Of a stretch of 28,379 nt of DNA, positions 24,932-28,379 are shown one piece after another (position 1 is the first letter of the stretch; every line of letters starts with the position of its first letter). The position numbers and the translations under genes are program-made. The stretch spans positions 1 to 28,379 of the forward strand of contig CAZALT010000028.1 of NCBI GenBank assembly GCA_964485515.1, read 5' to 3'. The stretch comes from CAZALT01 sp964485515. GTDB taxonomy: Bacteria; Actinomycetota; Acidimicrobiia; Acidimicrobiales; Acidimicrobilacustridaceae. The notes under the pieces were generated by a model. It was not told the origin of the DNA. It saw only the letters and a program-made list of their open reading frames with translations, and did no database searches.

Positions 24932-25696
24932 GTGATTTTCGGTCTCGAGTTCCCACCCATCGAGCTCATCGTCGAGTGGCCCAGCGCCTTCGGTGACGGG
25001 CAGTGGTACGGCTTCAACAAGGTCGCGCTCATCAACGTCATCGCCTTGGTGGGCACCACGATCTTCTTCCTGCTGGCTCGCAAGGGTGCGCTCGTGCCCC
25101 GCGGCGTGCAGAACCTGGCCGAGTCGTCGGTCGGCTTCATCAAGGACGGGATCATCGCTCAGACCATCGGTCCGGACGGCATCAAGTACCTGCCCTACCT
25201 GGCCAGCCTGTTCTTCTTCATCCTCATCTCGAACCTGTTCGAGATCATCCCGGGCTTCCAGATGCCGGCCAACGCCCGCATGGCCGGCCCCGCCGTCCTG
25301 GCCCTGTCCTGCTGGGCGTTCTTCATCTGCGCCGGCATCAAGGCGCAGGGCCCGCTCAAGTACTTCAAGAGCGCCATCATCGTGCCGGGCATCCCGTTCG
25401 CGCTGCACTTCCTCACCGTGCCGATCGAGTTCATCTCGACCTTCATCGTGCGGCCCTTCTCGCTCGCCGTGCGTCTCTTCGCCAACATGTTGGCCGGTCA
25501 CATCCTCCTCGTGACCTTCAGCGTGCTGTGCATCACCCTCTTCTCCGCGAGCCTGCTGGCCCTCGTGCTGCCGTTCTCGTTCGCCATGCTCGTCGCCCTC
25601 ACCGGCTTCGAGCTGATGGTGGCCTTCCTGCAGGCCTACATCTTCACGATCCTCGCTGCCGTGTACATCGGCGGCGCTGTCCACCCCGATCACTGA
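24932..25696 (+). CDS. atpB: F0F1 ATP synthase subunit a
   Basis: A 254-aa integral membrane subunit forming the proton half-channels against the c-ring. Five to six membrane helices are visible. The essential arginine is R181 in RLFANMLAGH (181-190), and the final helix carries FELMVAFLQAYIFTIL. The gene starts with GTG 24932 and has AAGGAG 11 nt upstream, a rather long spacing. Its stop is the first part of a hairpin. Length and helix layout are typical of actinobacterial subunit a. Confidence 0.97.
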   Translation: MIFGLEFPPIELIVEWPSAFGDGQWYGFNKVALINVIALVGTTIFFLLARKGALVPRGVQNLAESSVGFIKDGIIAQTIGPDGIKYLPYLASLFFFILISNLFEIIPGFQMPANARMAGPAVLALSCWAFFICAGIKAQGPLKYFKSAIIVPGIPFALHFLTVPIEFISTFIVRPFSLAVRLFANMLAGHILLVTFSVLCITLFSASLLALVLPFSFAMLVALTGFELMVAFLQAYIFTILAAVYIGGAVHPDH

Positions 25697-25710
25697 TCCC
25701 ACCCGATCAG
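25693..25710 (+). promoter_or_regulatory. Hairpin at the atpB stop codon
   Basis: CTGATC (25693-25698), loop CCACCC, GATCAG (25705-25710): a perfect 6-bp stem that includes the atpB TGA. There is no T-run, so it is not a classic terminator; it may protect or process the mRNA. Confidence 0.35.
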
Positions 25711-25742
25711 CTCGGACCCTTGTCTCGATCGACCTGATCCGA

Positions 25743-25765
25743 TCACGCTGACCCGCTCGGCGTGA
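25743..25765 (+). promoter_or_regulatory. Hairpin upstream of atpE
   Basis: TCACGCTGA (25743-25751), loop CCCGC, TCGGCGTGA (25757-25765): nine pairs including one G-U. It sits in the 126-nt atpB-atpE gap, the longest within the operon. Subunit c is needed in many copies per complex, and a hairpin here could stabilise the atpE part of the message. There is no T-run. Confidence 0.45.
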
Positions 25766-25822
25766 CCCGACCAAGCCGGTCCAGATCTCCCAAATCCCCG
25801 AAAAATCCAGGAGAAAACAACC

Positions 25823-26119
25823 ATGAGCGTTCTCGGAACCGTCGGCGTCATCGCCCAGGAAACGGCCGAAGTCCTCCAGTCGACGCCGGACGAGATCAAG
25901 GCCCAGCAGGGCGCCACCGGTGCCGGCCTGGCCTACGGCCTCGCCGCCATCGGCCCGGGCATCGGCATCGGCTACCTCGTCGGTCAGTCGGTCCAGGCCA
26001 TGGCCCGCCAGCCCGAGGCTGCCGGCATGGTGCGCACCACCATGTTCCTCGGCATCGCCTTCACCGAGGCCCTGGCCCTCATCGGCTTCGTGGTCTTCAT
26101 CCTCCTCAAGTTCGTCTGA
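25823..26119 (+). CDS. atpE: F0F1 ATP synthase subunit c
   Basis: A 98-aa proteolipid with two membrane helices that forms the rotating ring. Helix 1 has the small-residue packing run (about 30-54, with GAGLAYGLAAIGPGIGIG). The polar loop is ARQPE (61-65). The ion-binding carboxylate is E82 in AFTEALAL. It carries an N-terminal segment of about 25 residues before helix 1, longer than in E. coli (79 aa in total). I see no clear sodium-binding pattern, so proton coupling is assumed. ATG 25823 has AGGAG about 9 nt upstream in an A-rich stretch, the strongest-looking ribosome site of the operon. Confidence 0.98.
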   Translation: MSVLGTVGVIAQETAEVLQSTPDEIKAQQGATGAGLAYGLAAIGPGIGIGYLVGQSVQAMARQPEAAGMVRTTMFLGIAFTEALALIGFVVFILLKFV

Positions 26120-26143
26120 TCCAACCGACCCAAGGAGCGTCAC

Positions 26144-26704
26144 GTGGGCAGTTTCGCCACGATCCTTCTCGCCGCTGCGGAACCAACCGCTGAAGCGGCG
26201 GAGAAGGTGAACAACCCCATTCTTCCGGTCGGCAACGAGCTGTTCTGGGCCGCGGCGACCTTCGGGCTGCTGTGGATCCTGATGAAGTTCGTCCTGCTCC
26301 CGCCGGTCGTGCGGGGCATGGAGAACCGTGAGGCGAAGGTCCGCGGCGACCTCGAAGCAGCCGAGGCTGCGAAGACCGATGCCGAAGCGAGCCTGGCCGA
26401 GTACCAGGCCAGCCTCGTGAGCACCAAGGCCGACGCGGTCCGCCGCATCGAAGACGCCCGGGTCGAGGTCGAGGCCGAGCGCCGTCAGGTGCTCGCCGCG
26501 GCCGAATCCGAAGCTGCTGCGGTTCGCGCCGCCGCCGCCCAGGAGGTCAGCGACGCCAAGGCTGCGGCCAAGGTCGAGATCCAGTCGGGTCTCACGAACT
26601 TCGTGCTCGATGCCGCCGAGTCGGTCGTCGAACACCCGGTCGACCGGGCGGCTCAGGCCCGCACCGTCGAGGACTACGTCAACCGCGCCGGCTCGCCGAG
26701 CTAG
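26144..26704 (+). CDS. atpF: F0F1 ATP synthase subunit b
   Basis: A 186-aa stator subunit with one N-terminal membrane helix (about 32-52, LFWAAATFGLLWILMKFVLLP), then a long charged Ala-rich coiled coil (about 58-160) reaching up the outside of F1. It starts with GTG and has AAGGAG 6 nt upstream. A second b-type gene follows 23 nt later, so the stator is probably a b/b' heterodimer. The Ala/Glu/Arg composition reflects the coiled coil, not a compositional anomaly. Confidence 0.95.
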   Translation: MGSFATILLAAAEPTAEAAEKVNNPILPVGNELFWAAATFGLLWILMKFVLLPPVVRGMENREAKVRGDLEAAEAAKTDAEASLAEYQASLVSTKADAVRRIEDARVEVEAERRQVLAAAESEAAAVRAAAAQEVSDAKAAAKVEIQSGLTNFVLDAAESVVEHPVDRAAQARTVEDYVNRAGSPS

Positions 26705-26727
26705 AGCACGGACGCACAGGAGAACCC

Positions 26728-27270
26728 ATGAACCTCTTCATCTTCGCCGCCGAAGGCGGTGAACACGCCGAGAACGCCTTCCTGCTTCCCCATGACATCA
26801 ATGAGTTCTATTGGGGACTTCTGTCGTTCTTGATCGTGTTCGGGCTCATCGTCTGGAAGGGCGGCCCGGCCATCAAGGGCATGTGGAACGGTCGCATCGA
26901 GCGGCTGTCCACCGAGCTCGACGAGGCCGCCGCCGCACGGGCCGAGGCCGAGGCCGAGCTCGCCGGCGTCCAGAGCCGCATCGCCAACGTCGAAACCGAG
27001 AAGGCGTCGATCCTGGCTGACGCCGATCAGGCCGCGGTGACGCTCAAGGAGCAGACCCTGGCCCGCACTGCACAGGACCGCATCGACGTCGGCGTCCGCG
27101 CTGCGTCCGACGCCGAATCGTCCAAGGTGACGGCGACCGCTGACCTCCAGTCCGAGCTGGCCGCCCTCGCGGTCGGTGCGGCCGAAGAGGTCGTGGCCAA
27201 CAGCCTCGATGCTGCGACGCAGAACCAGCTCATCGAGAGCTACATCGGGAACCTCGGGGGTGCCCGATGA
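26728..27270 (+). CDS. Second F0F1 ATP synthase b-type subunit (b')
   Basis: A 180-aa protein with the same plan as the preceding subunit: a membrane helix (about 27-45, YWGLLSFLIVFGLIVWKGG) then a coiled coil (about 55-150). The two differ clearly in sequence, so this is not a recent duplicate. In Mycobacterium the equivalent second b is fused to delta in one protein; here delta is a separate gene whose ATG overlaps this gene's stop (ATGA). That tight coupling is what one would expect of the unfused counterpart. ATG 26728 has AGGAG 7 nt upstream. Confidence 0.92.
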   Translation: MNLFIFAAEGGEHAENAFLLPHDINEFYWGLLSFLIVFGLIVWKGGPAIKGMWNGRIERLSTELDEAAAARAEAEAELAGVQSRIANVETEKASILADADQAAVTLKEQTLARTAQDRIDVGVRAASDAESSKVTATADLQSELAALAVGAAEEVVANSLDAATQNQLIESYIGNLGGAR

Positions 27271-27791
27271 GCGATCGCTCGAACCTCTACGCCGACGCCT
27301 TCCTCGCGGTGCTCTCCGCCGAGGGCAACATCAACGAGGTCCAGGACGAGCTGTTCCGGATCGCCCGCACGATCGAGGGCAACGAAGAGCTGCGCCAGCC
27401 GCTCCTCGACCCGCACCTGCCGGTCGCCAAGCGCCAGCAGATCATCGAAGACCTCCTGGAAGGCAAGGCGCTTCCCACCACGGTCGCCCTCGTGTCGCTC
27501 GTCGTCGCCACCGGTCGCCTCCGTGAGCTCTCGGCCATCGTCGACGAGCTGCTCGCCCTGACCGCCTCGCGTGGCGGCAAGGTCGTGGCCGAGGTCCGCA
27601 CCGCGGTCGAGCTCACCGACGACCAGAAGGGTCGTCTCACCGAGTCGATCAAGGCCTCCACTGGCAAGGACGTCGATGTCGTCGTCATCGTCGACCCCAG
27701 CATCCTCGGCGGCGTCGTCACCCAGATCGGCGACACCGTCATCGACGGTTCCATTCGTTCCCGACTCGCCAAGCTCCGCGAGTCGTTCTAG
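27267..27791 (+). CDS. atpH: F0F1 ATP synthase subunit delta
   Basis: A 174-aa stator subunit (OSCP) that ties b/b' to the top of F1. The N-terminal helical bundle opens with NLYADAFLAVLSAEG, equivalent to the RYA.AL motif. The C-terminal part holds EVRTAVELTDDQK and DPSILGGVVTQIGDTVIDGSI, the conserved delta signature. The length is normal for an unfused delta, with no b-type helix at its N-terminus. The start overlaps the b' stop by 4 nt, and atpA follows 8 nt after the stop. Confidence 0.97.
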   Translation: MSDRSNLYADAFLAVLSAEGNINEVQDELFRIARTIEGNEELRQPLLDPHLPVAKRQQIIEDLLEGKALPTTVALVSLVVATGRLRELSAIVDELLALTASRGGKVVAEVRTAVELTDDQKGRLTESIKASTGKDVDVVVIVDPSILGGVVTQIGDTVIDGSIRSRLAKLRESF

Positions 27792-27799
27792 GGAGAACC

Positions 27800-28379
27800 A
27801 TGGCTGAACTGACCATCAACACCGGCGACATCACCGCCGCACTCAAGAAGAACCTCGACGGCTACACGCCGGATCTCGAGACCAAGCAGGTCGGCCGGGT
27901 GCTCGAGGTCGGTGACGGCATCGCCCGTGTGTCCGGCCTGCCGGATGCCGCCGTCAACGAGCTCCTCGAGTTCGAAGGTGGCACCGTCGGTCTCGCCCTC
28001 AACCTCGACGAGGACTCCATCGGTGCCGTCATCGTGGGCGACGCCGAATCGGCGGCAGCCATCGAAGAGGGCAGCCCGGTGCGCGCCACCGGTCGACTGC
28101 TGTCGATCCCCGTCGGCGATGCCCTGCTCGGACGTGTCGTCAACGCCCTCGGCACCCCCATCGACGGCAAGGGCGCCATCACCGGCGCCCAGCTCCGCCG
28201 CATGGAGATCCAGGCGCCCGGCATCACCGGTCGCAAGCCCGTGCACGAGCCGCTCCAGACGGGCATCAAGTCCATCGACGCCATGACCCCCATCGGTCGC
28301 GGCCAGCGCGAGCTGGTCATCGGCGACCGCAAGACCGGCAAGACCACCGTCTGCATCGACACGATCCTGAACCAGAAGG
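27800..28379 (+). CDS. atpA: F0F1 ATP synthase subunit alpha (partial, runs off the window)
   Basis: The first 193 codons of the non-catalytic nucleotide-binding F1 subunit. The beta-barrel domain lies at about 25-95 (VGRVLEVGDGIARVSGL). Then come GRVVNALGTPIDGKG (111-125) and P-loop GDRKTGKTT (175-183), followed by the window edge. ATG 27800 has GGGAG 5 nt upstream. The rest of the operon (atpG, atpD, atpC) would be expected beyond the edge. Confidence 0.98.
   Translation, partial: MAELTINTGDITAALKKNLDGYTPDLETKQVGRVLEVGDGIARVSGLPDAAVNELLEFEGGTVGLALNLDEDSIGAVIVGDAESAAAIEEGSPVRATGRLLSIPVGDALLGRVVNALGTPIDGKGAITGAQLRRMEIQAPGITGRKPVHEPLQTGIKSIDAMTPIGRGQRELVIGDRKTGKTTVCIDTILNQK

Overview
The window is a GC-rich chromosomal segment from an actinobacterium-like organism. 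From about 8.6 kb to the right edge it follows a core gene order known from actinobacteria such as Mycobacterium: hom-thrC-x-rho-rpmE-prfA-prmC-...-wecA-atp operon. The separate b, b' and delta ATP-synthase genes, the non-mycobacterial insertions and the overall style suggest a deep-branching class such as Acidimicrobiia. That placement is inference, not proof.

Left region (1-8.6 kb): a compact type VII (WXG100) secretion island with two divergent arms around one AT-rich intergenic stretch (6255-6409). The minus arm runs WXG100 protein -> 1355-aa FHA/three-ATPase EssC/EccC motor -> membrane Ser/Thr kinase with an extracytoplasmic domain -> start of a ribbon-helix-helix antitoxin-like gene cut by the window edge. 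The last junctions are 4-bp overlaps. The plus arm carries a 601-aa protein of unknown function and a second WXG100-like protein. No EccB, EccD, EccE, mycosin, EssA or EsaA gene is visible here. A kinase next to a phosphothreonine-reading FHA motor suggests a phospho-controlled secretion system, the most interesting feature of the window.

Middle region (8.6-18.4 kb): threonine biosynthesis (hom, thrC) is followed by an alkaline-phosphatase-superfamily apgM-like gene in the place where thrB is usually found. Then come rho (with a long disordered insert containing seven hexapeptide repeats), rpmE, an unrecognised 339-aa protein, prfA and prmC. The last three are translationally coupled.

Right-middle region (18.4-24.2 kb): where mycobacteria and Bacillus carry sua5 there is instead a minisatellite-like array and two minus-strand genes (zinc-ribbon membrane protein, thiolase-like protein). 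These are followed by a low-molecular-weight protein phosphatase coupled to glyA, then the wecA/tagO-type lipid carrier transferase.

Right region (24.2 kb-end): the ATP synthase operon: two small AtpI/AtpZ-type membrane proteins, atpB, atpE, two b-type subunits, atpH, and atpA running off the window. Hairpins lie between atpB and atpE.

Short tandem arrays recur (5375, 4135, 13427, 14821, 18432), most with a period that is a multiple of 3 or 6. Several genes lack a Shine-Dalgarno sequence and have a TANNNT-like hexamer exactly 6 nt before the start codon, which points to leaderless mRNAs. No tRNA, rRNA, CRISPR array, insertion sequence or intergenic gap over 300 bp was seen.
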